DNA from: Acinetobacter nectaris CIP 110549
GTDB taxonomy: Bacteria; Pseudomonadota; Gammaproteobacteria; Pseudomonadales; Moraxellaceae
Assembly: GCF_000488215.1 (NCBI RefSeq)
Contig: NZ_KI530712.1
Location: forward strand, 624,881 to 688,880
DNA length: 64,000 bases
Reading direction: 5' to 3'
A model generated the notes under the pieces. It made no database searches. It was not told the DNA's origin and worked only from the letters and a program-made list of their open reading frames with translations. Shown here piece after piece: positions 34,525 to 42,784 of the stretch (its first letter is position 1; each line of letters opens with the position of its first letter). The position numbers were made by a program, and so were the translations under genes.

Positions 34525-35538
34525 GTGAAATTACCTAAGCCTCGTCAACGTGGAAATAGTTGGTCTATCTCAATTACTGTTCACGGTAAACGAGAATACT
34601 GTACTCGTGATACTGCTCAAGAATGTTTACATTGGGCGATGAATCGTACTATCGAGGCAAACTCTACCCCAAAAGAAGAAATCGAAGAAAAAAAGAAAGT
34701 CGTTACAACTTTTCAAGATTTATTTTCCATGTATTACAAAGCACATGGTCAAGATACAAAGTCTAAAAAATACATCAAAGAACAACTCTCCTCTTTTGAT
34801 AAAAAGTTTGGCAGCCTTGCTCAAAAGAATATCCTGGATATTACTGCACAAGATCTAACGCACTGGCGCAATAAAAGACAAAAAGAAGTATCTGATGGAA
34901 CCGTACTAAAGGAAATTTCTCTCTACAGTGCAGTATTCACTTATGCTCACAAAGAACTGTTTTTACTTGATACAAATCCATTCTTTGGTCTTAAGAAACC
35001 AAAAAGACCAAAAGCTAGGAATAGACGAATACTTCAGAGTGAAATCGAACTTCTATTAGAGAGTTTTAATTACGAAGTCGGAAGCTCACCAAAGACCAGT
35101 GGTCAATACGTTGCATGGGCATTCTTATTTGCATTAGAAACTGCAATGAGACGTGGTGAAATATTGGCAATACGCAAGAGTCATATATTTGACGATCATA
35201 TCCATCTTGAAGACACAAAGAATGGTGAAAGTCGTGATGTGCCCCTTACTAAGCAAGCACGGCAGTTATTATCCCTTATAACTCATAATGACAATAGACT
35301 GATTCCATTAACTGAAAATGCTTTTAGGCTTCAATTTGAAAGAACAAAAGCCAAAGTTGGCTTGGATGATTTACACTTTCATGATACTAGACACGAAGCT
35401 ATTACAAGGCTAGTAAATGCAAGAAAGCTACCTGTTGAGGTTTTAGCTAAAATAACAGGCCACAAGACAATTAAAGTGTTAGTAAATACTTATTACAACC
35501 CTAATGTCTCAGATATAGTTAAGATGCTAGATGATTGA
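34525..35538 (+). CDS. int: tyrosine-type site-specific integrase
   Basis: This catalyses prophage integration and excision at the tRNA-Val site. The N-terminal arm-binding region is basic (LPKPRQRGN), a core-binding SAM-like domain covers about residues 60-150, and the catalytic domain about 180-335. The catalytic residues are visible: Arg in ETAMRRGE, HxxR in FHDTRHEA, His in TGHKT and the nucleophile Tyr in NTYYNP. I chose GTG 34525 because GGAG lies 9 bases upstream; an in-frame ATG at 34510 would add five residues but has no ribosome-binding site. It is the only clearly forward-strand prophage gene in the window. Confidence 0.93.
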   Translation: MKLPKPRQRGNSWSISITVHGKREYCTRDTAQECLHWAMNRTIEANSTPKEEIEEKKKVVTTFQDLFSMYYKAHGQDTKSKKYIKEQLSSFDKKFGSLAQKNILDITAQDLTHWRNKRQKEVSDGTVLKEISLYSAVFTYAHKELFLLDTNPFFGLKKPKRPKARNRRILQSEIELLLESFNYEVGSSPKTSGQYVAWAFLFALETAMRRGEILAIRKSHIFDDHIHLEDTKNGESRDVPLTKQARQLLSLITHNDNRLIPLTENAFRLQFERTKAKVGLDDLHFHDTRHEAITRLVNARKLPVEVLAKITGHKTIKVLVNTYYNPNVSDIVKMLDD

Positions 35539-35616
35539 TTTTAGTATTACAGTTTTTATGCAGCAAAACATGAGAAAACATACATCATACGCAATTTTTT
35601 AGTAGGGTTTTGACAA

Positions 35617-35682
35617 TTATTGCTAAATCACACATTTGTCAACCAAGATTTATTGCTAAAGATGGGATTTGTCAACCAAACG
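35617..35682. repeat. 33-bp imperfect tandem repeat at the end of the Rz1 gene
   Basis: Units 35617-35649 and 35650-35682 share TTATTGCTAAA and ATTTGTCAACCAA at the same phase (24 of 33 identical). The period is eleven codons, giving a repeated WLTN in the Rz1 C terminus; the first unit carries the stop. Confidence 0.8.
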
Positions 35683-35996
35683 CCTTGTGTCTTGATGAGT
35701 GCATCATGCCTGTACTTGCAGTCATTATATTTCTTCACCGTATCCACCGACCAAAGAATCCACGCCTTTCCTGTATTTTCATCTAACGTTTGAAGATCAG
35801 GACAAGGCTGTAATAAGTTACTTGGTATCTGTACTGGTGGTTTGACTTGATTTGATGAGGTCATTGAGCTGCACCCGACCATCGTCATCGATGCACACAT
35901 TACGATAGACAGGGCGATCAATGTATTTATTGATTGTCCTAGTGACGTATTCAACTTTTGTTGCTTGCTCAGCTTTAAGCTTTTCATAATCTGCAC
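35628..35996 (-). CDS. Rz1-like outer-membrane spanin lipoprotein, overlapping Rz
   Basis: This is the o-spanin of the lysis cassette, which with Rz fuses the inner and outer membranes in the last lysis step. The frame is up to 122 residues; a hydrophobic stretch leads to the lipobox MVGC (about residue 42), followed by Ser/Pro-rich mature protein (QVKPPVQIPSN), typical of Rz1. About 180 bases overlap the 3' part of the Rz gene in another frame, the classic Rz/Rz1 arrangement. The start is uncertain because the region before the signal is long and Lys-rich; ATG at 35996 or an internal start are both possible. Confidence 0.8.
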   Translation of the reverse strand: MQIMKSLKLSKQQKLNTSLGQSINTLIALSIVMCASMTMVGCSSMTSSNQVKPPVQIPSNLLQPCPDLQTLDENTGKAWILWSVDTVKKYNDCKYRHDALIKTQGVWLTNPIFSNKSWLTNV

Positions 35997-36204
35997 TCAC
36001 CTTGTTCATTTCGATTTGCTGTTGTTGAGCAGCTTCTAAATATTTCTGTCTTTGTTCCTGTATATAAGCAATATGCTCTTGCTTCTGCTTTTCAATCACT
36101 TCATCTTTATGATTCAAAATCATAAGTAAGCACAGAATTAAAAAAGCGAGTAATGCAATGAAGCACTCTCGCCAGTACTTCAAAGCAAGTAATAAATAAG
36201 TCAT
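35818..36204 (-). CDS. Rz-like inner-membrane spanin
   Basis: This is the i-spanin of the lysis cassette. The start at 36204 (MTYLLLALK) follows GGAGG at normal spacing; a longer frame to 36222 reads through that site. The 128-residue protein has an N-terminal membrane segment (about 8-28) and then a long Gln/Glu/Lys-rich coiled coil (about 30-85), the standard Rz layout. It ends in a Cys- and Asp-containing tail. The start overlaps the endolysin stop by 4 bases, and Rz1 begins inside it. Confidence 0.85.
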   Translation of the reverse strand: MTYLLLALKYWRECFIALLAFLILCLLMILNHKDEVIEKQKQEHIAYIQEQRQKYLEAAQQQQIEMNKVSADYEKLKAEQATKVEYVTRTINKYIDRPVYRNVCIDDDGRVQLNDLIKSSQTTSTDTK

Positions 36205-36713
36205 TGGTTTGCCTCCATGCATTTCTCATAACGGTTATTTTGACGTACATACACGCCATAGCAGTTATTAGATCGAATTGAACAGTCACGCCCTGCGGTG
36301 TATTTATATTTCAGAAGTGCTTTACAGGCTTGGACGTAATTGCCTTGAAGTAAGTTGGTTCTGATTGAGGACTGATTGAAAGTGCCAATACCGAACTGGT
36401 ACACGAAATCGATGTAAGCGTCATACTCGCTTTGAGCGAGTTTTACATTCGGAATGGATTGTTTGAATTGTTTCTCTACTTTTGAGATATGGTCTTTTAA
36501 GTAGTAGTCGGCAGTTTGTCTTGAAATTGGTTTATCATGCATGGTGACTGCTTTGCCATTTGGATAGACCGTGGTGCCGTGGCCGATGGTAGGTACATCA
36601 CCTTGCGTTGGCCGAACAGGTTTGGAGGTAAAACCTTCATCAGTTCGTACACCATAAAACAGTGCGCTTGATGCAGTGAGTAGACCTATAATAATCTTAT
36701 GTTTATTTTCCAT
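36201..36713 (-). CDS. phage endolysin, lysozyme GH24 family (SAR-type N terminus)
   Basis: This muramidase degrades the host peptidoglycan at lysis. The 170-residue protein has a weakly hydrophobic N terminus rich in Gly, Ala and Ser (about 7-20) without a clear signal-peptidase site, which suggests a signal-arrest-release anchor. The catalytic Glu is in RTDEGF (near residue 27), and PTIGHGTT supplies the conserved Thr. At the position of the second catalytic Asp or Cys of T4/P21 lysozymes there is a Thr or Pro (RPTQGD), as in a known subfamily. It overlaps the holin by 11 bases and Rz by 4. Confidence 0.9.
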   Translation of the reverse strand: MENKHKIIIGLLTASSALFYGVRTDEGFTSKPVRPTQGDVPTIGHGTTVYPNGKAVTMHDKPISRQTADYYLKDHISKVEKQFKQSIPNVKLAQSEYDAYIDFVYQFGIGTFNQSSIRTNLLQGNYVQACKALLKYKYTAGRDCSIRSNNCYGVYVRQNNRYEKCMEANQ

Positions 36714-36999
36714 TTTCCAGTTCCTGAGACTCTTTGAGTAGTTTCTGCATCTCTAATCGATGACGCTCTTCAGCACGTATTTCTTCCCGTTTTCTAAAGC
36801 GCCAATTTGACCAAACACTGATAACCGCAATACAAAAACCACCTACCGTCGTGCATGTGGTGATGATAGTTATCAGGTCGTGGTGTGAAATGAGTGCGAT
36901 AAAGCCAGAGCCAACCGTAGTTGCTGAGCTTGTGAGTGTTGTTGATTTACTAGCAATAACTGAACTTGCTGCATCGACAAGTGGTTGTTGATCCGACAT
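36703..36999 (-). CDS. putative class II holin
   Basis: A small membrane protein that probably permeabilises or depolarises the inner membrane to activate the endolysin. I chose the start at 36999 (MSDQQPL) because AGAGGG precedes it; the frame runs open to 37029. It has 98 residues with two weakly hydrophobic segments (about 28-45 and 50-68) and a strongly charged C-terminal tail rich in Arg and Glu, the layout of phage P21-type holins. It lies directly upstream of, and overlaps, the endolysin gene. Confidence 0.78.
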   Translation of the reverse strand: MSDQQPLVDAASSVIASKSTTLTSSATTVGSGFIALISHHDLITIITTCTTVGGFCIAVISVWSNWRFRKREEIRAEERHRLEMQKLLKESQELENGK

Positions 37000-37034
37000 T
37001 TTTCCCTCTGATTTATGATTTTTAGGCAATAAAA

Positions 37035-37055
37035 AACCGCTCAGATAGAGCGGTT
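37035..37055 (-). terminator. terminator after the tailspike gene
   Basis: AACCGCTC pairs with GAGCGGTT around loop AGATA; on the reverse strand the stem is followed by six T. It separates structural genes from the lysis cassette. Confidence 0.82.
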
Positions 37056-37073
37056 TCGTATTTAACTAATTGA

Positions 37074-39461
37074 CTAGATATTATTATTACTTAATTGCAT
37101 AAATATATCGTATGTAATAGGTGAACTAGGGATTGTTGTACATGTACCTATACCTGATAGCTCACCATTGTTTCCTGTACGAGATAGTGATGGTGTTGCA
37201 AGTCCATTCTTAATATCATCACCATTATTGTAAGCAACTTTAGCATCGGTAATTCCTGGTATATATGAATTATAGTTAGTATTGCTCACTTGTGTATTCA
37301 TATACTTTACTAAGTTCATACTTGTACTGATGGCTGTTGCTGTAATTCTCATTAGCGATGGGTAGTTAAAAAAGTTTTGTCGAGCAACTTGTTTTGAGTC
37401 AAATGCCATAGGATAGAGAATCCCATTTAAACCACGTGTAATATTCAGCACAAAACTACTTGATGTTCCTGCATCCCCCCAGTCAAAACCTACATTTACA
37501 AGAGGAGTATCCCAACTTAGCTTAAACATATTGAAATTATCTAAGGTGATATTAATATCAGCATTATCCATATAACGTGTATGGAAATCGAAAGGTGTTT
37601 TAGTTGTTGTGAACATACTCATATCAACTTTACTTTCTTTGAAATTAAATCCCTCGACAATATTTCTTGCTGAGTTCAATGTGCTGAAATTGGCTATGCT
37701 ATAGACTTGAATTTTTAAATTGTCTCTAAAAGTTAGATTCTTAGGAACAAAGCTATTGTCACTAATACCTATTAAACAGCTTGTACTTCCAGTAGAGAAA
37801 TTCGAAGAAAAGCTATAGTCATAATTTGTTGGATCTTCTGCAATAATATTGTTGTAGATTGCAATAAGCTCTGAACTTGCTTGTGTCGTCTGAGTGTTGG
37901 CATTATAAACATTAAACCATAATCTAGAGCTTTGCTTATTATACCATGTCATACCCTGCTCATTTGACGTTAGATAACGACATGATGTGAATTCATTATC
38001 ATGGATCAAAATTGGTTTAATATTCGTAAATTCTTGAGCCATATCAAATTGAATAAAATTACACATGGTATGTATTTTATTATCATAGAAATGTATGCCG
38101 CCTTTTTGACCACTTGGGTCATAATGCTCACGTGTTTCAAACGCAACAATCATAGAGTTTTTATAACCACTCACGTAGTTATTATAAAGTTTATGTCCAA
38201 AGTTATGTGCTTCCCATACCGACCCAATAAGAGACATTTTTGGACATACTGTTTGATCTGAAATAAAATTATTGTTGTATCCAATTGCATTGGTTGCAAG
38301 AATATAAACTGATGAATGATCAGTGTTAATTGTACTATTGCAGACTAAGTTCTTAAATGTACAGTTGGAGACAACAACATTATCACCATAGATCTTATTA
38401 GTTAAATTGCCAATTGCATTTGTTAAATCGCCATTTGTAGCATTGCCAACAAAGGTCAATCCATCAATTAAAATATTACTGCTACGAACCATTAATAGAG
38501 CATAACGAGTTTGATAAGCCGTTGTACCCATATTTCCTGATTGCGTGAAATCTATGGTACCACCGCCATAAATTGATACATTATCTACAGCAGTTGCCTC
38601 TACATCACTTCCACCACCAACCCATGTTTTATTTGCATCTGAATGAAGTCCAAAAAGGATAAGATGAGGGGCATTGGGCTTGTTGTAATCAAAATTTGAA
38701 CCAACGATAAGCGTTGCTGTTTTATCAACCATGAAATTCATGTTTGATGCGAGCTCTATAATTGAAGGGTAACTTTTATTATAAGAGGAAGCCATTTGAC
38801 GGTTGACTAAAAACTTACCATTTGTTAGCTGTACTTCACCAAAACCAAGCTTATAAATTGCCTGTAAACATCTTTCGATATATGGCTGGTCATCAGTAAC
38901 CCCATCACCATATGCGCCAGCTTGATAAGCATTAATGGTGTTATGGCTATCTAGGTGGAGAGCCCAGCCATTAATAATAGTGACATTATCATTTTGGTTA
39001 CTAAGAGCACTTCTATATGTAAAGGTTCCACCACCTCTATAAGTTGGCAATGAGCTAGTTGGTTTATAGTACCCTTTAACACTTACCGTTCTACCTTCCC
39101 AAGCATCTAAACCCGCTAAATCTGCAACACTTTCGACGGTAGTCACACCCTTTTGGTTGAATAGGTCTTGTGTTTGGGCATCAGTAATTTTTGTTGCGAC
39201 AATATCTGTAATCCAACCATTTGCACCAGCACCTGCTGCCTTAGCCACCTCAAGTGTTTCTTTTAACTGATTAAGTGCATCAACTTGTTTTGAGTCAAAA
39301 TTGCTTGTTGCTTGATTCACCTGAGAATCAATATTTGCTAATATCCCATCAATATCTAATTCGGATAATTTATCTGTCTGCCCCAATATTTTTCTTAAAA
39401 TAGCCAATACATCATTTAAGTTTTTAGTGTTGCTTAAGATCGTATTCCAGTTCGTTGCCAT
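37074..39461 (-). CDS. tailspike protein with right-handed beta-helix (candidate capsule depolymerase)
   Basis: A 795-residue receptor-binding protein. The first 120 residues are helical and coiled, likely trimerising and attaching to the baseplate. Near residue 165-185 the motif YGDGVTDDQ is the pectate-lyase-like beta-helix entry signature, followed by about 400 residues rich in Asn, Gly and Ser in short repeated strands with many NNxxI-type turns. The C-terminal 150 residues are probably a distal trimer domain. Tailspikes of this build in Acinetobacter phages often cleave capsular polysaccharide; the substrate here cannot be predicted. The gene is followed by a terminator. Confidence 0.85.
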   Translation of the reverse strand: MATNWNTILSNTKNLNDVLAILRKILGQTDKLSELDIDGILANIDSQVNQATSNFDSKQVDALNQLKETLEVAKAAGAGANGWITDIVATKITDAQTQDLFNQKGVTTVESVADLAGLDAWEGRTVSVKGYYKPTSSLPTYRGGGTFTYRSALSNQNDNVTIINGWALHLDSHNTINAYQAGAYGDGVTDDQPYIERCLQAIYKLGFGEVQLTNGKFLVNRQMASSYNKSYPSIIELASNMNFMVDKTATLIVGSNFDYNKPNAPHLILFGLHSDANKTWVGGGSDVEATAVDNVSIYGGGTIDFTQSGNMGTTAYQTRYALLMVRSSNILIDGLTFVGNATNGDLTNAIGNLTNKIYGDNVVVSNCTFKNLVCNSTINTDHSSVYILATNAIGYNNNFISDQTVCPKMSLIGSVWEAHNFGHKLYNNYVSGYKNSMIVAFETREHYDPSGQKGGIHFYDNKIHTMCNFIQFDMAQEFTNIKPILIHDNEFTSCRYLTSNEQGMTWYNKQSSRLWFNVYNANTQTTQASSELIAIYNNIIAEDPTNYDYSFSSNFSTGSTSCLIGISDNSFVPKNLTFRDNLKIQVYSIANFSTLNSARNIVEGFNFKESKVDMSMFTTTKTPFDFHTRYMDNADINITLDNFNMFKLSWDTPLVNVGFDWGDAGTSSSFVLNITRGLNGILYPMAFDSKQVARQNFFNYPSLMRITATAISTSMNLVKYMNTQVSNTNYNSYIPGITDAKVAYNNGDDIKNGLATPSLSRTGNNGELSGIGTCTTIPSSPITYDIFMQLSNNNI

Positions 39462-39473
39462 CTTTATAATTCC

Positions 39474-39974
39474 TTATAGTTTCATAGCCTGTTGCCACAT
39501 TTGGTCAACTTGATCGTCAGTTAATTGCAACAGATTTACCATATAGAGCACAGAGTCGCTTTGTCTTTCAAATGAACCCGCATAGTTATATTCAATATTG
39601 ATTTGAGATTTCTTGGTAGAATCAGAAATAGCATTAATTGCTGCTTCGGTTTTATCCAAGAGGTTGTTCTGTAAAAGAGCCAACTTAAATTGACGTTGAG
39701 TTAGAGGACTAAGTGTTGCCAAATAATCCTCTCTCTTTTGTATATCTGTTCTAGAGTCAACCCATACACCATTTTCCAACTTTGAATATGCTGATGGTCT
39801 TGGTGTAGATATCGTTAAATCTTTAAAAAAAACACACTGATTGTTAATTGCCGTATATAGCTTATCGTGCTCATCAGAAGATATGAGTTGATAGCCATCA
39901 CCTAGATCTGCATCAGATTGTCGAATATCTAGTGCTTGCTTGTCTACATTTGCAAAATAAAATACATTGTCCAT
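39474..39974 (-). CDS. putative tail fibre assembly or accessory protein, 166 aa
   Basis: A soluble, acidic protein of 166 residues between fibre and tailspike genes. The N-terminal part has short strands with aromatic residues, the middle carries NGVWVDSRTD, and the C-terminal half is helical with LTQRQFKLALLQ. This layout resembles phage tail fibre assembly and DUF4376-like proteins, whose C-terminal 'RxQxRxAL' helix this mirrors. It overlaps the upstream fibre gene by one base (TAATG-type). A chaperone role for the tailspike or fibre is inference from position. Confidence 0.6.
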   Translation of the reverse strand: MDNVFYFANVDKQALDIRQSDADLGDGYQLISSDEHDKLYTAINNQCVFFKDLTISTPRPSAYSKLENGVWVDSRTDIQKREDYLATLSPLTQRQFKLALLQNNLLDKTEAAINAISDSTKKSQINIEYNYAGSFERQSDSVLYMVNLLQLTDDQVDQMWQQAMKL

Positions 39975-40627
39975 TAAAATATTCCCACAACAATAGCTTT
40001 AGCGGTAATTGGCTCATCATTCATGCCAGTCCATCTACTAAATCGAGCACATAATTGTGTCTGTGCACTTGTACCTCGATATCCGTCATACATCACATTA
40101 ACAAGCCATTCCATCGCTTCTAGGAAATACTCTGCCGTTGCACCTTCCTCACTTAATTTGATTGATGAGGACATGCGTTTTTTTAATGTAATTGGTAGAG
40201 CAAAAGTAGCAACTCGACAGTTTGATCGACCATTATCGCCAGTCGTCTGGTTAACAACACTATCATTTGTCCAAAGCGACATTTCAATGATTGCTATACG
40301 TCGTGCATCATCATAGGTGATGGTGTAGTTATTGCCTGTGACCACTCTCAGAGCATCAGTATTGGCACTCACTGAAATATTGGCTGTAGATGAGCCATCA
40401 AATACTGCTGAACCATTGACCGCACCACTCACTTTAACTGTTGCTGAGTTGTCTAGTTTCTTATCAATAACTTCGTTTATCTTTAAGAAAGTTGCATTGA
40501 ACAAATAGTTAAACCATTGTCTAGCTGGACGTATACGTGATGGGAATCCAAGTGGCAGATTTAGATTATCAGTACCCTTTGATGCAGTAGGGTCAGTAGC
40601 GAAATCAGGCAGTTTATCAATACTCAT
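39974..40627 (-). CDS. phage tail fibre or collar protein, 217 aa
   Basis: The start at 40627 (MSIDKLPDF) follows GAGGG at good spacing; an ATG two codons upstream is also possible. The N-terminal 75 residues contain LPLGFPSRIRPARQWFNYLFNA and KINEVIDKK, typical of the baseplate-attaching start of phage tail fibres. The rest is beta-rich (SGAVNGSAVFDGSSTANIS) with a compact C-terminal domain. It overlaps the DUF2612 gene by 11 bases. It probably connects the tailspike to the baseplate. Confidence 0.7.
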   Translation of the reverse strand: MSIDKLPDFATDPTASKGTDNLNLPLGFPSRIRPARQWFNYLFNATFLKINEVIDKKLDNSATVKVSGAVNGSAVFDGSSTANISVSANTDALRVVTGNNYTITYDDARRIAIIEMSLWTNDSVVNQTTGDNGRSNCRVATFALPITLKKRMSSSIKLSEEGATAEYFLEAMEWLVNVMYDGYRGTSAQTQLCARFSRWTGMNDEPITAKAIVVGIF

Positions 40628-41207
40628 TTTCACCCTCGAATATTAGTTTTACGCCCGAAGGCAATGGAAACATCATTCTCACGAGCTCTCTTTCCCATGC
40701 CTCATAGCTATCAAGAAAGGTGAATGTGATTGACATATCCAGGTTATCTGTAAATTTGAATTTTTTAGTTAGAATTAATGACAAGATATCAATTGCAGAT
40801 TGTTCAGAGCAGTCCGACTGATTTAAAAGAATCTTGGCATAAATTACGTTGCGAAATAGACCGGTATCCATAACCTTTGCTGTGGAGTCATTCATACCTG
40901 ACTCACGCCAGTAACCACCGACTGTAGGATCATCTAGCTCGCCAAAAGGTAATGACCCGTCTTGATCATCAAAACCAAAGAACGGAATAGGAATTGCATT
41001 AGGTATCGCGTTTGGTGCACCGACCCAATCTGCAATAATCTGTAATTGATCCCCTGTTGCAGTGGCTAAGTCAAACCTCCCATTCATTGACTGCAAGCAG
41101 TTAATAACATCTATAATCGGCTCAATTGATGCTCGAACTGCTGCATTAAATTTTGGTTGTGGTCGGTGCTGGCTTGTAATGAGAGATAAGAAACTTGATG
41201 AGTCCAT
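40617..41207 (-). CDS. DUF2612 family baseplate protein
   Basis: A 196-residue phage baseplate protein of the DUF2612 family, placed as the counterpart of P2 gpI/TmpU-type proteins that follow baseplate J. Family features seen are the N-terminal helix with SLITSQHRPQPKF, the phrase GDQLQIIADWVGAPN (compare GxxLDxIGxxxGxxR), and the C-terminal IYAKILLNQSDCSEQSAIDIL. It begins directly at the end of the baseplate J gene with no spacer. Probable role: wedge component joining the baseplate to fibres. Confidence 0.83.
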   Translation of the reverse strand: MDSSSFLSLITSQHRPQPKFNAAVRASIEPIIDVINCLQSMNGRFDLATATGDQLQIIADWVGAPNAIPNAIPIPFFGFDDQDGSLPFGELDDPTVGGYWRESGMNDSTAKVMDTGLFRNVIYAKILLNQSDCSEQSAIDILSLILTKKFKFTDNLDMSITFTFLDSYEAWERELVRMMFPLPSGVKLIFEGENEY

Positions 41208-42389
41208 TTACCCCCCTGCGATACTGATATCTATGTTCTTTGTTTCACAATATGCCACTTCATTAAAACTTAATAAGAAGTCACCGGAAATCTGCTGTCC
41301 ATCAACTGTGATAATGATTGATGAAATATCGTAGGTCATTGAATCAAGACCACCGTACAGACCCGCAGGAACATAGATTTTATTGAGTGCAATCTTGTCA
41401 CCAATGTCTAGCTGATTCACATAGTTAGCTATTGCTTGCTTGATTGAATCGCCAATATCACTCGTGTAGTCCACAGTGCTTTGAGCGCCAATGATAAAAC
41501 CGATACTTCTAACATTTGGTCGATAAAACTGTACGATGACAGCCTCACCAAAGTTGTCATTGACAGAAACACTGGTATTGCCATACCACCCACAACCCAA
41601 TGACTTCTTAGAGCGCATGGTCTGAGCGATAGCATTTGCGTCGCCGCCTGAAATCACTACACATAACGTATTTGGAGGCAATCCAAGGCTATTGGTTTGC
41701 TTGGTATCATTCTCATAGGTTTTACAGCGTGATACACCTGCGAGGCTGAATAAAGCACCCTTAATACTGTCTGTTTTAGACTGAGATGGGATTGCAACTG
41801 ATAAGGCTTGTCGCTGCTTTAAATGAGCATCTTGCTCTACTGCTGTTCCGAGTGTAGATGATGCAACATTTGTTACACTCTGCCACCCTCTTGTTGGCTT
41901 CCCTATGGTTGTTACTGATCCAGCCATTGCCAATATTGCACCTGCTTGAGATGCTGTTGCAGTCACTACAATTGAGCCACTAGATGGGATAGTCACTGTT
42001 GCTGGTAATATCCATTGATTGTTATTCTTGTCCACTGCATAGCCATTCGTAATCACTGTTCCTGATGTGCCCGTAATGGTCAGATCAACAGTTGAGTAAG
42101 TAGGTAGTGCACGTTTAATGCCGTTAATCGCGACATTTCTTGAGAGTGCATCACCTGTAGCTGTTTTTGGTGAGAATGTTGAATATGCATCTACACATGC
42201 AGCACCACAGTCTGAGACAACACGAGCAATCACACCAAGCCACTGTCCATCTTGGCTATCATTTTCTAAGTAGGCATCATCACCATAAATAGCCTTATAC
42301 TGGTCTTTTAGATAATCTAGCGCCTCAAAGTAAGTAGGTGCAGATACACCTGAGTCCGTAATTTGAGGAGCTATCGTGGTTAACGTCAT
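41208..42389 (-). CDS. baseplate J-like protein
   Basis: A 393-residue wedge protein of the contractile-tail baseplate, homologous to P2 gpJ and T4 gp6 cores. The sequence begins with a typical N-terminal region (ALDYLKDQYKAIYGDD, GQWLGVIARVVSD). The beta-rich centre has SGSIVVTATASQAGA, and the C-terminal part has KQAIANYVNQLDIGDKIALNKIY, which is the family's conserved tail. It overlaps the preceding gp25-like gene by 4 bases (ATGA). Confidence 0.92.
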   Translation of the reverse strand: MTLTTIAPQITDSGVSAPTYFEALDYLKDQYKAIYGDDAYLENDSQDGQWLGVIARVVSDCGAACVDAYSTFSPKTATGDALSRNVAINGIKRALPTYSTVDLTITGTSGTVITNGYAVDKNNNQWILPATVTIPSSGSIVVTATASQAGAILAMAGSVTTIGKPTRGWQSVTNVASSTLGTAVEQDAHLKQRQALSVAIPSQSKTDSIKGALFSLAGVSRCKTYENDTKQTNSLGLPPNTLCVVISGGDANAIAQTMRSKKSLGCGWYGNTSVSVNDNFGEAVIVQFYRPNVRSIGFIIGAQSTVDYTSDIGDSIKQAIANYVNQLDIGDKIALNKIYVPAGLYGGLDSMTYDISSIIITVDGQQISGDFLLSFNEVAYCETKNIDISIAGG

Positions 42390-42745
42390 CTGTTAATTTC
42401 CTCATCCAATGAATATGTGCCATAAATCGTGTTTATTGTCATGGTGACTGTAAGCTTTCTTATGTTTGGATCAGTTTGGCTTTCAAAGTCCTCAATACTC
42501 AAAACACCCTGCGTTTCCAAAACACGCTGTCTAAGTGCTAGCTCGTATAAGTTCCCAGCTTTCTTGCCAAGTACGGCTTGATTCCAACCCGTACCATCTG
42601 AAGTATCTGCAAACCATTCCCCAATCCAAAGGTTGAGCCGTGTTTTTACTGATTGTGCAACCGCTTCAGCAGAATCAACATAGAAGTCGTTTGCACTAGA
42701 ACCAAATACGTGGTCCCCGTCTTGATCTTGCTTTCTATAACGCAT
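42386..42745 (-). CDS. gp25/W-like baseplate wedge protein, 119 aa
   Basis: A small baseplate protein placed immediately before baseplate J, as are P2 gpW and T4 gp25 homologs. The 119 residues show SAEAVAQSVKTRLNLWIGEWF followed by GxGW, GVLSIEDFES and TVTMTINTIYG, which follow the pattern of DUF2634/gp25-like wedge proteins (lysozyme-like gp25 fold). The function is inferred from position and this pattern. A hairpin lies just upstream of its start. Confidence 0.72.
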   Translation of the reverse strand: MRYRKQDQDGDHVFGSSANDFYVDSAEAVAQSVKTRLNLWIGEWFADTSDGTGWNQAVLGKKAGNLYELALRQRVLETQGVLSIEDFESQTDPNIRKLTVTMTINTIYGTYSLDEEINR

Positions 42746-42747
42746 AA

Positions 42748-42766
42748 AAAAAGACGCTTTCGCGCC
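42748..42766 (-). terminator. GAAA-tetraloop hairpin between spike and gp25-like genes
   Basis: On the reverse strand GGCGC-GAAA-GCGTC (one G-U pair) is followed by seven T. It lies 40 bases after the spike gene stop and just before the next start codon, as with other hairpins in this late operon. Confidence 0.6.
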
Positions 42767-42784
42767 CCTCTATCTTGATTAAAA

